64,000 bases of DNA from Streptomyces sp. NBC_00490 (GCF_036013645.1 NZ_CP107869.1:4278001-4342000), one strand, 5' to 3'; positions 8,342 through 17,327 are shown, counted from the first letter of the stretch. Program-made: numbers and translations. The notes: generated from the letters alone by a model not told the origin.

Positions 8342-9358
8342 ATGCGCCCCGACACGCCTGCCGAGAACGTCGACCACACCGCCGAAGCGGCACGCCTGGA
8401 GCGAACCGCCGGCCTGTATCCCGAGGACGCCGAAGCCCTGCTCCTGCAGGCCGCGGCCCACCTGGAACTGGCCGGCGACCGCCCCGCGGCGACCGCCCTC
8501 TACGACAGCCTGCTGGCATCGCAGACCGCCCTGGAGAACCCCTTCCTGGTACGCGCCCTCAAGGCGTCGAACCTCTGGGAGTACGGCCATGAGGCGGAGG
8601 CCCGCGCCATCATCGAGGGCGTCCGGGCGGCGTCACCGCGGGACCCGGCGCCCTGGGTGATCGTGGCGGAGGCCCTGGAGGCCCACGACGAGCTGGAGGC
8701 GGCCCAGGAGACGTTCACCGAGGGCACCCGCCTGCTCCTGGCGGACGTGCAGGAGCCCCCGTACTCCACGCATCCCCTGCTGTTCGGCCGCCACCGGGTC
8801 CGCCGCATGCTGGGCGCGGGCCACGACGACTGGGACATGCTCGCGGACACCCTCCACACGTCCCCGGTCCCCCTGGACGAACTCCACGACCCCAAGCGCG
8901 TCTGGTCCCTCGGCTCGGACAACCCCGCGGAACTGGCGGCGGAGATCTCCCGCCTGCGGGCGGAGCTCGGCTCCTTCCGCGAGGCCCTGTCCCGCCCCTT
9001 CCCGGTGGCGGTCCTGCACTGGCCGCAGGCCGAACTGACGGAACTGGTCACGGCGTACCCGAGCCTGGCGGAGGACTACCCCTCCCACGAAGAACACCTC
9101 ACGACGATAGAGGCCTCCCTGAGGGAACTGGCCGCCTCCGGAACGGGGAACCTCGGCATCGTGACGGGGACGGTCCCCTCCTACGAGGCCTTCGCCGCCT
9201 CAGAGGGCGCCTCCCCCGGCGACGGGGCGCTGCTGCCGCAGTACGCGACCACACTGGCGGCCCGGGGGCGGGCGGTGGCCTGGCCTCCGCAGCGGGGGGC
9301 GGTTTGCTGGTGCGGGTCGGGGCGGGTCTATGGGGAGTGCCACGGCACGCACGCATAG
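8342..9358 (+). CDS. SEC-C motif protein with TPR-like N-terminus
   Basis: A 338-residue soluble protein. Residues 1-140 are alpha-helical and Ala/Leu/Glu-rich with TPR spacing (LQAAAHLELAGDRPAATALYDSLLA and similar). The middle resembles no domain I know. The last 25 residues form a SEC-C zinc motif (CWCGSGRVYGECHG), as at the C-terminus of SecA and many uncharacterised proteins. A GTG three codons upstream (8333) is an alternative start; neither has a strong ribosome site. It is the last gene before the accessory island. Confidence 0.82.
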   Translation: MRPDTPAENVDHTAEAARLERTAGLYPEDAEALLLQAAAHLELAGDRPAATALYDSLLASQTALENPFLVRALKASNLWEYGHEAEARAIIEGVRAASPRDPAPWVIVAEALEAHDELEAAQETFTEGTRLLLADVQEPPYSTHPLLFGRHRVRRMLGAGHDDWDMLADTLHTSPVPLDELHDPKRVWSLGSDNPAELAAEISRLRAELGSFREALSRPFPVAVLHWPQAELTELVTAYPSLAEDYPSHEEHLTTIEASLRELAASGTGNLGIVTGTVPSYEAFAASEGASPGDGALLPQYATTLAARGRAVAWPPQRGAVCWCGSGRVYGECHGTHA

Positions 9359-9594
9359 CGGGGTGGTGAGGGGCCGGACATGTCCCAGCCAGATCTGACG
9401 TTCGCGTGCCCCTTCGCGACCCTCTGGCTGGGCACCGGCCTGAAGATCACCCGCGTCGCGAGGGGCCCGTGGTCCACCTCGCCCAGGTCAAACCGGGCTC
9501 GAAGTCGCGGTTGCCCACAGGGCCATCAACCTCACCTGCTACAACAGAGCCACTGCTGTGTGTGAGGGTCCACATGAGGGGTGGGGGAATCAGC

Positions 9595-12500
9595 GTGGCT
9601 CAGCCGGGGGATCTGTCGCAGCCTGTTGCGGGTGTTTACGAGGAACTCGTCACCCAGCGCATGCAGGCGCAGATGGAGCAATTGAACGCAGCAGGTTGGA
9701 AGGCCATCGATGACGAGGTCAGCGAAGAATCGTCACCCCATGTACTCGCTCGGCATATCAGTCGTGCTGTGAGACACCGGCTTAGCCAGCTGCCCCACGA
9801 CAAGCGTGTCGCCGTCGCCAACCAAATCATCGAGTCACTCGTATCCGATCCTGACGGCCTCGGAAACAGTGACGCCGTCGAGTTGATTGCCGATGGGCCT
9901 CGCCAACTCCTCGCACTGGCTGAGAAAGAGGCACCCGGCGTCTACGCAATACGCCCGCTCACGCCTCTTTCGGAGACCGCCCTCATCACCAATGCTCCCG
10001 AGGACCCGAACCTCGGCAGTGAGCTGCGAGCTGAGCTGGCCACGGCGGACCGCATCGATCTGCTCTGCGCGTTCGTGAAGTGGTACGGGTTGCGCGTACT
10101 CGAAGACTCGCTCCGCGCCGCGGCGGAACGCGGCGTTCCCATCCGAGTCATCACCACCACGTATATCGGCGCTACCGATCGTCATGCCCTCGACCGACTC
10201 GTCCGCGACTTTGGTGCTCAGGTCAAGGTCAACTACGAGATCCGCTCGACGCGTTTGCACGCGAAGGCATGGCTGTTTCGACGCGACAGCGGCTTTGACA
10301 CGGCGTACGTGGGCAGTTCCAACCTCTCCAAGGCCGCTTTGCTCGACGGTCTGGAGTGGAATGTACGGCTGTCCTCCGTGGCCACTCCGGCGGTGCTCAA
10401 CAAGTTCGAGGCGACCTTCGACGCGTACTGGAACGACATCGCTTTTGAGCCCTACAACCCGGATCTCGACGCCCGGAAGTTGGACGAAGCGCTGGGGCTG
10501 GCGGGCGGGTCGTCGTCCAACCAAGACTCCAAGATCACCCTCTCCGGTCTGGAGGTTCGGCCGCACCCCTACCAGGCCGACATGTTGGAGCGGCTGCACG
10601 TCGAACGTGAGGTCCGCGGTCGCCAGCGCAACTTGCTTGTCGCCGCAACCGGTACGGGCAAGACCGTCATGGCTGCCCTTGACTACCGCAACCTCTTCAG
10701 GCAGGGCGGCCGGAAGCAGTACCCACGGCTCCTTTTCGTGGCACACCGCAAAGAAATCCTGAAGCAGTCGCTGCGCATGTACCGCGAGGTACTCGATGAC
10801 GCATCCTTCGGGGAAGCCCTCTACACCGGCGAGCTACCGCGCGACTGGAAGCAGGTCTTTGCGAGCGTGCAATCGCTCACCGACCAGCGACTCGACCAGT
10901 TCGACCCGGAACACTTCGACATCATCGTCATCGACGAGTTCCATCACGCCACGGCTGCGACCTATCGCCGCGTTCTCAACCACTTCAAGCCGAAGCAGCT
11001 CCTCGGTCTCACCGCCACTCCCGAGCGCGCGGATGGGCTTAACGTCCAGGACGAGTTCTTCGATGGGCGAATCGCCGCTGAGATGCGACTGTGGGAGGCC
11101 CTCGACAACGACCTCCTCTGCCCGTTCCACTACTTCGGCGTGCCTGACGGTACGGACCTCACTCGACTCAACTGGCGTTCTGGGACATACGACCAGAGCC
11201 AACTCGGCGACTTGTTCTCGGCCGATCATGCCCGGGCCCGCATCGTCATCAAGCAGGTCCGGGACAAGGCGTCGGATCCGATGAGCATGCGGGCGCTCGG
11301 ATTCTGCGTCAGCAGAAAGCACGCTCACTTCATGGCGCAGTGCTTCCGGGATGCAGGATTCAAAGCCGAGGCCTTGGACAGCGCATCGAAGCCCGAAGTC
11401 CGTGACCGGGTACTGTCCCAGCTCAAGGCCGGCGAGATCCAAGTCATCTTCTCCGTGGACCTCTTCAATGAGGGCTTGGACATCCCCGACGTCGATACGT
11501 TGCTCCTCCTTCGTCCGACGAGCAGCGCCACTGTCTTCCTCCAGCAACTCGGCCGAGGCCTACGCCGCACGCCCGACAAGCCGGTACTCACTGTGCTCGA
11601 CTTCATCGGTCAGCATCGAGCCGAGTTCCGGTTCGAGGAGCAGTTCCGCGCGATGACCAACCTGTCGCGTAACCGGCTCCTTGAGCATGCCGAGCATGAC
11701 TTTCCTCTGCTGCCTTCGGGCTGCCAGATCATCCTTGAAGGCAAGTCCAAGGAACTGGTGCTGAACAACATCCGCACCCAGATCAAGGCAACCGTCCAAA
11801 CCCTCGCCAAGGAAGCCAAGGCCTTCGATACGCCGTTCCTCGCGGACTACCTCAGGGAGAGTCGTCGCGAGATCAGGGAGCTGTACAAGTCGCACAACTC
11901 CTGGACGTCTGTCCTACGACGCGCTGGTCTGACTGACCATCCTGAACAGCCAGGTGAGGAAGATCTGTTGAAGCGCGTGCATGCGTTCTTGCACGTGGAT
12001 GACCTCGAGCGCGCCGAAACGTACACCCGCCTGCTGAGCGATGACGCACCGACGTACGAGTCGCTGAACCAGAGGGACAAGACATATGCGCGGATGCTCT
12101 TCTTCAATCTCTGGGACAAGGCTGGCGGGTTCACCTCCTACGCACAGGGACTTGAATCACTCCGTGAGCAGCGAGCCCTGCGCGACGAACTACGGCAGGC
12201 ACTTGATCACGTCATGGGGCAAGCCGATCACTTCCCCATCCCGCTAGAAGGCCCGCATGCCCACATCCCCTTGAAGATCCACAGTGCATATAACCGCTCT
12301 GAGATCCTTGCCGCGCTTGGGGTCGCGCGCCTCGGTGGTCAGATGCCTGGCTCCTTTGCACAGGGCGTCCTGTGGGACGAGCAGAACCAGACGGACGCCT
12401 TGCTGATCACTCTCGAGAAGAACGAGAAGGATTTTTCGCCCACCATTCGCTATAAGGATTACGCGCTCAGCCCCTCCCTGTTCCACTGGGAGTCACAGAG

Positions 12501-12744
12501 CACCACCGCAGACACTTCACCCACAGGGTTGCGCTACCGGCAGCACAAGCAACGGGGAAGCCACGTCCTGATGTTCATGCGGCGCTACAAGGACACCGAC
12601 ATCGGCAAGGCCCAACCTTGGATGCTGCTCGGGCCAGCAACCTTTGTCCGGCACGAGGGCAGCAAGCCCATGGCCATCACCTGGCAACTACATCAGGAAC
12701 TGCCTGCGGATGTGTGGTCGTACTCGGGCATCACGTCGGGCTAG
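9595..12744 (+). CDS. PLD-superfamily II helicase-DUF3427 protein
   Basis: A 1049-residue multidomain protein. Residues about 120-330 are a phospholipase D-like nuclease domain with one HxK motif (H222-A-K224) and YVGSSNLS. Residues 320-680 are an SF2 helicase: Walker A A351-T357 (ATGTGKT), DEFH box D447-H450, LLGLTATPERADG, and QQLGRGLRR. The rest matches the DUF3427 layout, ending in a beta-rich domain. Such proteins are associated with mobile islands and suspected phage defence; that role is inference. GTG at 9595 has GGGGG seven bases upstream; ATG at 9574 is a possible alternative. Third positions are less GC-biased than in the flanking genes, which suggests transfer. Confidence 0.9.
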   Translation: MAQPGDLSQPVAGVYEELVTQRMQAQMEQLNAAGWKAIDDEVSEESSPHVLARHISRAVRHRLSQLPHDKRVAVANQIIESLVSDPDGLGNSDAVELIADGPRQLLALAEKEAPGVYAIRPLTPLSETALITNAPEDPNLGSELRAELATADRIDLLCAFVKWYGLRVLEDSLRAAAERGVPIRVITTTYIGATDRHALDRLVRDFGAQVKVNYEIRSTRLHAKAWLFRRDSGFDTAYVGSSNLSKAALLDGLEWNVRLSSVATPAVLNKFEATFDAYWNDIAFEPYNPDLDARKLDEALGLAGGSSSNQDSKITLSGLEVRPHPYQADMLERLHVEREVRGRQRNLLVAATGTGKTVMAALDYRNLFRQGGRKQYPRLLFVAHRKEILKQSLRMYREVLDDASFGEALYTGELPRDWKQVFASVQSLTDQRLDQFDPEHFDIIVIDEFHHATAATYRRVLNHFKPKQLLGLTATPERADGLNVQDEFFDGRIAAEMRLWEALDNDLLCPFHYFGVPDGTDLTRLNWRSGTYDQSQLGDLFSADHARARIVIKQVRDKASDPMSMRALGFCVSRKHAHFMAQCFRDAGFKAEALDSASKPEVRDRVLSQLKAGEIQVIFSVDLFNEGLDIPDVDTLLLLRPTSSATVFLQQLGRGLRRTPDKPVLTVLDFIGQHRAEFRFEEQFRAMTNLSRNRLLEHAEHDFPLLPSGCQIILEGKSKELVLNNIRTQIKATVQTLAKEAKAFDTPFLADYLRESRREIRELYKSHNSWTSVLRRAGLTDHPEQPGEEDLLKRVHAFLHVDDLERAETYTRLLSDDAPTYESLNQRDKTYARMLFFNLWDKAGGFTSYAQGLESLREQRALRDELRQALDHVMGQADHFPIPLEGPHAHIPLKIHSAYNRSEILAALGVARLGGQMPGSFAQGVLWDEQNQTDALLITLEKNEKDFSPTIRYKDYALSPSLFHWESQSTTADTSPTGLRYRQHKQRGSHVLMFMRRYKDTDIGKAQPWMLLGPATFVRHEGSKPMAITWQLHQELPADVWSYSGITSG

Positions 12745-12752
12745 GCCTCACC

Positions 12753-13346
12753 TCAGACGACTTCCCCGAGCGCTGCCTCAAAGTGAGTCTGCGCCCGGTC
12801 GAGCACGTCGTCGGGGTCATAGCCACGTGCGTGGAGCCAGTGCAGCACGTCGACCATGACCCCGATAGCGGCCTCTTCTGCGGCTACCGCCCTCAGCGCA
12901 CTGCCGCCGCTGGACAGGGCACAGGCGGCAGGGAAATCGGCGGTAGCGAGTTCGCACCACACCACCTTCGAGTCGCCTTGAAGGAAAACCCCCCAACGGT
13001 GGTCCGACAGGATGTCGACGAGAGCCACTCCGCGGCCCGACTCCAGCGCTGCACCCGCAGCGAGCAGAGTGGGCAGTGCGCGCGTATCAGGGTCCTCAAC
13101 TTCCAGGCGCAGATACGGCTCGCTAAGCGCCATGCGCAGCGTCACGGGAGTTCCTTCTCCGACGTGCTGGATGACGTTGGTGACCAGCTCTGATACGCAG
13201 AGCAGTGCCACGTCAACGTGATCGTGTAGTCCCCACAGAATGAGCCGGATCCGCAACGTCCTTCTCAGATCGGCGAGCTCACTCGGCTGAGCAGTGAACA
13301 GGTGTACCCAGGGCTCTCGTCCCACGCCTTCGCTCACGTAGATCAC
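12753..13346 (-). CDS. RsbW-like ATP-binding protein (HATPase_c_2)
   Basis: A 197-residue protein with the anti-sigma-factor type GHKL fold: N box LCVSELVTNVIQH, then LEVEDPD (G1 region) and ESGRGVALVDILSD (G2 region). In Streptomyces these genes accompany XRE-DUF5753 and DUF397 genes, as here, forming a WhiJ/AbaA-type developmental set. GTG at 13346 was chosen for the GGGAGGCGG sequence nine bases upstream. It is divergent from the XRE gene with a 180-bp shared control region. Confidence 0.88.
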   Translation of the reverse strand: MIYVSEGVGREPWVHLFTAQPSELADLRRTLRIRLILWGLHDHVDVALLCVSELVTNVIQHVGEGTPVTLRMALSEPYLRLEVEDPDTRALPTLLAAGAALESGRGVALVDILSDHRWGVFLQGDSKVVWCELATADFPAACALSSGGSALRAVAAEEAAIGVMVDVLHWLHARGYDPDDVLDRAQTHFEAALGEVV

Positions 13347-13396
13347 CTTCGACCGCCTCCCACACGCTGCGTTGCGCGCTGTGCACGCTCGGATAA

Positions 13397-13409
13397 CTCT
13401 CAGTGAGAG
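13397..13409. promoter_or_regulatory. Short palindrome in the divergent WhiJ-type promoter region
   Basis: CTCTC-AGT-GAGAG dyad between the ATP-binding protein and the XRE regulator. A site for the XRE protein is plausible from position alone. Confidence 0.3.
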
Positions 13410-13526
13410 ATTCGCAGTGAGTATCCCGGCGTGCAACATGCACGAAGGGATTCCCTCCTTAGAGTGATTGGACTTTCGCCTCTCTTCCGATGGGATGGAA
13501 CATCCGCTATCTCACGAGGAGTTGCT

Positions 13527-14375
13527 GTGGCCGGATCTCCCACGGCTAGGCGCCGCCGTCTTGCCATCGAGCTCAAGCGGCTGCGCGAAGAGAGTGGCCT
13601 GACCTGTAGCCAGGTGGGCAAGGAACTGGACTGGAGCAGTTCCAAGGTCAGTCGCATGGAGACGGGGCAGGGGCGTGTTCAGCCCTCAGACGTTGACGGG
13701 CTGTGCCGCTTCTACAGCGCATCCGAAGAGCTGCGCGATCTCTTGAAGTCGCTGGCGAAGGAGTCCAAGACAAAGGGCTGGTGGCACGCACACGGCGACG
13801 CGATCCCCACATGGTTTTCGGTGTACGTCGGCCTCGAACAAGCCGCCTCTCATCTGCACACCTATCAAGCTGAGTTCATCCCAGGCCTCCTGCAAACTGG
13901 CGCTTATGCGGCTGAGTTGAGTCGCGCATGGGTTGACCACACGCCCGAGGACATTCAGCGCATGGTCGATGTCCGGATGCGCCGCCAAGAACTGCTTACC
14001 AGCGAGGACGCGCCCGACCTGTGGGCGGTCGTCCACCAGAGCGCTCTGCTCCACACGGTCGGCAGCAGCCAGGTCATGACTCACCAACTCGAACGTATGC
14101 TGGAAATGCAGAAGTTGAAGAACGTGACCGTTCAGGTCCTGCCGTTCAATGCGGGCGCCTACCCCACCACGGGGTCGTTCACGGTCCTCGGCTTCCCGGA
14201 GCAGGAGGACCCGGACTTGGTCTACCGAGAAGGGCTCAGCGACTCGGTCTACCTCGAAGAGCACAAGGACGTAACCCTCTACACGAAGGCATTCGACCAT
14301 CTCAGAGCCTTGGCTCTCAGCCCGCAGCGATCGGCCCTGCTGATCACCAGACTCTTGGAGGAGCACTCCCGATGA
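13527..14375 (+). CDS. XRE-family regulator with DUF5753 domain (WhiJ-type)
   Basis: A 282-residue regulator. Residues 10-70 form the helix-turn-helix (LKRLREESGLTCSQVGKELDWSSSKVSRMETGQGRV); residues 95-275 are the DUF5753 sensor with YQAEFIPGLLQTGAYA, VVHQSALL and VTVQVLPFNAGAYPT. GTG at 13527 has GAGGAG five bases upstream and gives the family's usual length. It overlaps the following DUF397 gene by four bases (ATGA), so the two are translationally coupled. The partner is expected to antagonise or modify its DNA binding, as proposed for WhiJ systems. Confidence 0.93.
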   Translation: MAGSPTARRRRLAIELKRLREESGLTCSQVGKELDWSSSKVSRMETGQGRVQPSDVDGLCRFYSASEELRDLLKSLAKESKTKGWWHAHGDAIPTWFSVYVGLEQAASHLHTYQAEFIPGLLQTGAYAAELSRAWVDHTPEDIQRMVDVRMRRQELLTSEDAPDLWAVVHQSALLHTVGSSQVMTHQLERMLEMQKLKNVTVQVLPFNAGAYPTTGSFTVLGFPEQEDPDLVYREGLSDSVYLEEHKDVTLYTKAFDHLRALALSPQRSALLITRLLEEHSR

Positions 14376-14575
14376 CGCCGCCGTCGAGCATCTGGCGCAG
14401 GAGCAGCTACAGCAACGGCATGGGTGGTGAGTGCTTGGAAGTTGCGACGGTCACTGCAGCAGTCATGGTGCGCGATTCCAAAGTCGCCTCAGGACCACAA
14501 CTCACGTTGAGCGCGACTACCTGGCAGAAATTCATACAGACTCTGACACTCCGCATGGGGGATGTCACTAGCTGA
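14372..14575 (+). CDS. DUF397 protein
   Basis: A 67-residue protein with the DUF397 pattern: WRRSSYSNGMGGECLEVA near the N-terminus, VMVRDSK in the middle and LTLSATTWQKF before the end. The start overlaps the XRE stop (ATGA). It is the small partner of WhiJ-type regulators. The 3' end overlaps the opposing gene by eight bases. Confidence 0.92.
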   Translation: MTPPSSIWRRSSYSNGMGGECLEVATVTAAVMVRDSKVASGPQLTLSATTWQKFIQTLTLRMGDVTS

Positions 14576-15143
14576 CCGGCTGCAACGGGTCACGAATGAT
14601 TTCTCCGGCCCTTTGCAGGAAAGCGGCGTAGGCCTGGGTCATCTCACCTCTAGCCTGGTCAAAACTGGACCATTCCACGTCCAGGCCTACGGCACCCGCG
14701 CCAGCCGCCTGCGTCAAAGCACCCACCACTGCCATCGACTTCCGCGTTACGGCATGAGCGAGCTCGTAAGCCTCATTGGGGCCCCAAAGAGCCAGTTGGC
14801 TTGTTTTCGCCTTAAGGTCCACAGTGCGCTCTCGAAACTCACGCCCAGCGGCCTCATCAAGTCCGCCCCCACCTCGCACTTCAGGCGCGATACGCACCAG
14901 CACTTCATCTAAGGCCGCATAGGCCGTAAGGAGAGCGGAAAACGCCTGGTGCCGCTGGCTACGCACCCACTGCCAATGTTCTGCCGCCGCCTGCCCATGC
15001 ACCTGCGCCAACGCTGCCTCAACTGCCTTACGCCCACCGACCTCGGCCCCACGCTTGGCGTACCTCCCGGCGATGACAGCACCGATGACCGCGGCCACGA
15101 AGGCGATTACTGCCGCGATGACCGTCCCCATCGAGTCACTCAT
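14568..15143 (-). CDS. Membrane-anchored hypothetical protein
   Basis: A 191-residue orphan. A single N-terminal helix rich in Val/Ala (residues 7-27) precedes a basic stretch and a long alpha-helical cytoplasmic domain with HWQWVRSQRHQAFSALLTAYAALDEVL. This layout (one helix plus helical bundle) recurs in unknown Streptomyces proteins. GAGG sits nine bases before the ATG. It is convergent with the DUF397 gene and divergent from the SRA gene, inside the accessory island. No function can be assigned. Confidence 0.75.
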   Translation of the reverse strand: MSDSMGTVIAAVIAFVAAVIGAVIAGRYAKRGAEVGGRKAVEAALAQVHGQAAAEHWQWVRSQRHQAFSALLTAYAALDEVLVRIAPEVRGGGGLDEAAGREFRERTVDLKAKTSQLALWGPNEAYELAHAVTRKSMAVVGALTQAAGAGAVGLDVEWSSFDQARGEMTQAYAAFLQRAGEIIRDPLQPVS

Positions 15144-15233
15144 CGCGCCATCCTCGCCTGGATGGTGGCGCGGTCACAACGGCCCCCTTAGTAACTTGCT
15201 CAACTCCCAGCACTCCATGGGCTCTCAGACCAT

Positions 15234-15239
15234 TAGCCT
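15234..15239 (+). promoter_or_regulatory. Possible -10 element for a leaderless transcript
   Basis: TAGCCT ends seven bases before the ATG of the SRA gene, and no ribosome site is present. This is the arrangement of leaderless Streptomyces transcripts. No convincing -35 was found. Confidence 0.3.
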
Positions 15240-15245
15240 CTGATC

Positions 15246-16277
15246 ATGACAACACCCACGACCGGGTTCACGCCCGGTGACATCCTCACGCGCGCGCAGA
15301 TCCACCCCGTCCTCGGCGGCAGCGGTTTCGCCGGAATCTGCCCAGCAAGGGAGAAAAGGAACGTTCTCGTATTCTCCGACAGCAAAGTAGGTAAACGATA
15401 TGGATACCGGGACGGGTGGCTCACCGAGGACGATTCATTTGGCCCCATATTCACGTACACCGGAGCCGGGAAGCGTGGCGACCAAACCTTAGAGGGCGGA
15501 AATTTTGCCATCTTAGAACATGCAAATATGGGTCGCACTCTGCATGTGTTCGTCGCCGTGGGCAATGTCCCGGGAAGCGGCACGCGCACACACAAATACA
15601 TAGGCGAATTCAAGGTTGACGAACATAGACCGTACGACATACGGGAAGCCAAAGATGAACTAGGTCAAGACCGTAACGTCATTGTCTTCCGATTGCGTCC
15701 CACCGGCCCATACATACGGGAAGAATCTGACACGCTGCCGCTGGCGCCCAGGCCTCGGATTCGTTTCCAGCGGACCGCAGGAAATATCGCTCGGGCATAC
15801 CGGCGCAGGAGACGTCAGCTCCAACCGCAAACTGACATCACTCGAATAGAGGCCCTTCGCGATGATCTAGCCGAAGCCTTTGAGGAACACGAAACCGCAG
15901 CTGGGATGACCATAGGGCAGATGGAGTTATCCCTACAGAACTCAGCGGATCAGCTCTCTTTCGAGATATACAACCAAACAAACCACACGGTTTACCAACC
16001 GACGGGTAGTGCAGCGGCCGACTCTATTACTCAGGCCCTCGCTCAACTCCTGCATGCACAGCACCATTTGAGCAATGCAGCCCCCGGTCAACCGCTTCAC
16101 CTGATGGTGCTAACGCCTACGCTCCCTCGCGAGGACCTGCGCAGCCTGCTCGCCGAGCACGGAATTGGCCTTGTGTACCGTAACGACAGCGGCGGCTTCT
16201 CTGAATTCACGGGAGGCCCTATCGCGACCGGCGCTCCTCGGTCGTTCCGCTGCTTGGATTGCCCCGTGCCCGCCTAA
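15246..16277 (+). CDS. ScoMcrA-like SRA domain protein with a degenerate nuclease-like C-terminus
   Basis: A 343-residue protein. Residues 1-165 (GDILTRAQIHPVLGGSG to NVIVFRLRPTG) match the SRA-like modified-DNA reader of S. coelicolor McrA-type proteins, which recognise modified bases. An Arg-rich linker follows. Residues 200-335 follow the pattern of the restriction-type domain often fused to this reader (IYNQT, QALAQLLHAQHHL, LMVLTPTLPREDL, HGIGLVYRNDSGGF). Where relatives as I remember them have TD and ExK, this protein has FE and QPT, so cleavage looks lost. Three TTA codons (15489, 15513, 15927) imply bldA dependence. GC is clearly lower than around it. Confidence 0.8.
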   Translation: MTTPTTGFTPGDILTRAQIHPVLGGSGFAGICPAREKRNVLVFSDSKVGKRYGYRDGWLTEDDSFGPIFTYTGAGKRGDQTLEGGNFAILEHANMGRTLHVFVAVGNVPGSGTRTHKYIGEFKVDEHRPYDIREAKDELGQDRNVIVFRLRPTGPYIREESDTLPLAPRPRIRFQRTAGNIARAYRRRRRQLQPQTDITRIEALRDDLAEAFEEHETAAGMTIGQMELSLQNSADQLSFEIYNQTNHTVYQPTGSAAADSITQALAQLLHAQHHLSNAAPGQPLHLMVLTPTLPREDLRSLLAEHGIGLVYRNDSGGFSEFTGGPIATGAPRSFRCLDCPVPA

Positions 16278-16486
16278 TATGCCACTTCCCGGCTTACGGG
16301 CTCGGGGAGCCCTCGACACGGGGAGACTGTCTCGGGTGGACGCGCCAAGCAAGGTCGACTGGGCATCAGCTCCCCTAGCGTGCGACCGGCTCTGCCGTCC
16401 CACCTCGCGACGGGTCGCATGGCGACGCTGGACCCCGAGGCGACCCAAGGAAACGATCTCCAACGTCGACAGTGCAGGATAGACCC

Positions 16487-16984
16487 ATGACAACCAAGGT
16501 CTACTTCGACATCACCATCAACGACGAGCCCGCCGGCCGTATCAACTTCAACCTCTTCGACGACGTCGTCCCGAAGACCGCGGAGAACTTCCGCGCGCTC
16601 GCCACCGGCGAGAAGGGCTTCGGTTTCGCCGGGTCGTCCTTCCACCGGGTCATCCCGGACTTCATGCTCCAGGGTGGCGACTTCACCCGGGGCAACGGCA
16701 CGGGTGGCAAGAGCATCTACGGTGAGAAGTTCGCCGACGAGAACTTCAAGCTCAAGCACGACCGTCCGGGCCTGCTGTCCATGGCCAACGCGGGCCCGAA
16801 CACCAACGGCTCGCAGTTCTTCATCACCACGATCGTGACGGGCTGGCTGGACGGCAAGCACGTGGTGTTCGGCGAGGTCGCCGACGAGGCCAGCATGGCC
16901 GTCGTCAGGAAGATCGAGTCGCTCGGCTCGGGCAGCGGCGCGACCTCGGCGAAGATCACCATCGCCGAGTCCGGTCAGCTCTGA
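16487..16984 (+). CDS. Cyclophilin-type peptidyl-prolyl cis-trans isomerase
   Basis: A 165-residue cytoplasmic PPIase covering the whole cyclophilin fold. Catalytic and binding residues are present: [23 protein letters not shown] (active-site Arg in FHRV, then F and Q), [17 protein letters not shown], and [12 protein letters not shown]. No signal peptide, so it acts on cytosolic proteins. It stands alone just after the accessory island; the 200 bp before it carry no clear gene. Confidence 0.95.
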   Translation: MTTKVYFDITINDEPAGRINFNLFDDVVPKTAENFRALATGEKGFGFAGSSFHRVIPDFMLQGGDFTRGNGTGGKSIYGEKFADENFKLKHDRPGLLSMANAGPNTNGSQFFITTIVTGWLDGKHVVFGEVADEASMAVVRKIESLGSGSGATSAKITIAESGQL

Positions 16985-17117
16985 CACCGGTAGCCTCCGC
17001 GGACGGCCGGCGCGGTCTTCAGCGCGCCGGCCGTCGCGTATGACCTGGTCCGGGGACCCTGCCCCTCGGCACGCCGCCCACATTGCGCGGCCGCCGCTCC
17101 CATGGACGTCTGCCGGG

Positions 17118-17240
17118 TCAGGTCTCCGGATTCGAGCCGGGCTCGTCCGAGACGGCGCGGATGCCGCGGACCTCGACGCCGTTCCCGCTCACCCCGTCCT
17201 CGCCGACCAGCGTGTCCCCCTCGACGCCTGTCCCGCCCAT
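17118..17240 (-). CDS. Possible small acidic protein
   Basis: A 40-codon ORF from ATG (47 codons if the GTG at 17261 is used). Its composition is that of real Streptomyces coding sequence: nearly all codons end in G or C while about half have A or T at the second position, and the peptide is Gly/Glu/Val/Asp-rich rather than Arg/Pro/Ala-rich like antisense shadows. No ribosome site stands out and no family is recognised. It could also be the remnant of a longer gene. Confidence 0.35.
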   Translation of the reverse strand: MGGTGVEGDTLVGEDGVSGNGVEVRGIRAVSDEPGSNPET

Positions 17241-17327
17241 GACCTCGTCGTGCCCTGACACCGAGCCCGCGCAAGACGCCGCACGCGTTTCGCTGGAAGG
17301 GCGACCTCCCTTTGCTGTGGCTCGCTT

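Noticed and set aside
9359..9594. Direct repeats marking the edges of the accessory island (9359-9594 against 16278-16486)
   Set aside because: By eye only short matches such as TCGCGACC were found, too short to be an attachment site.
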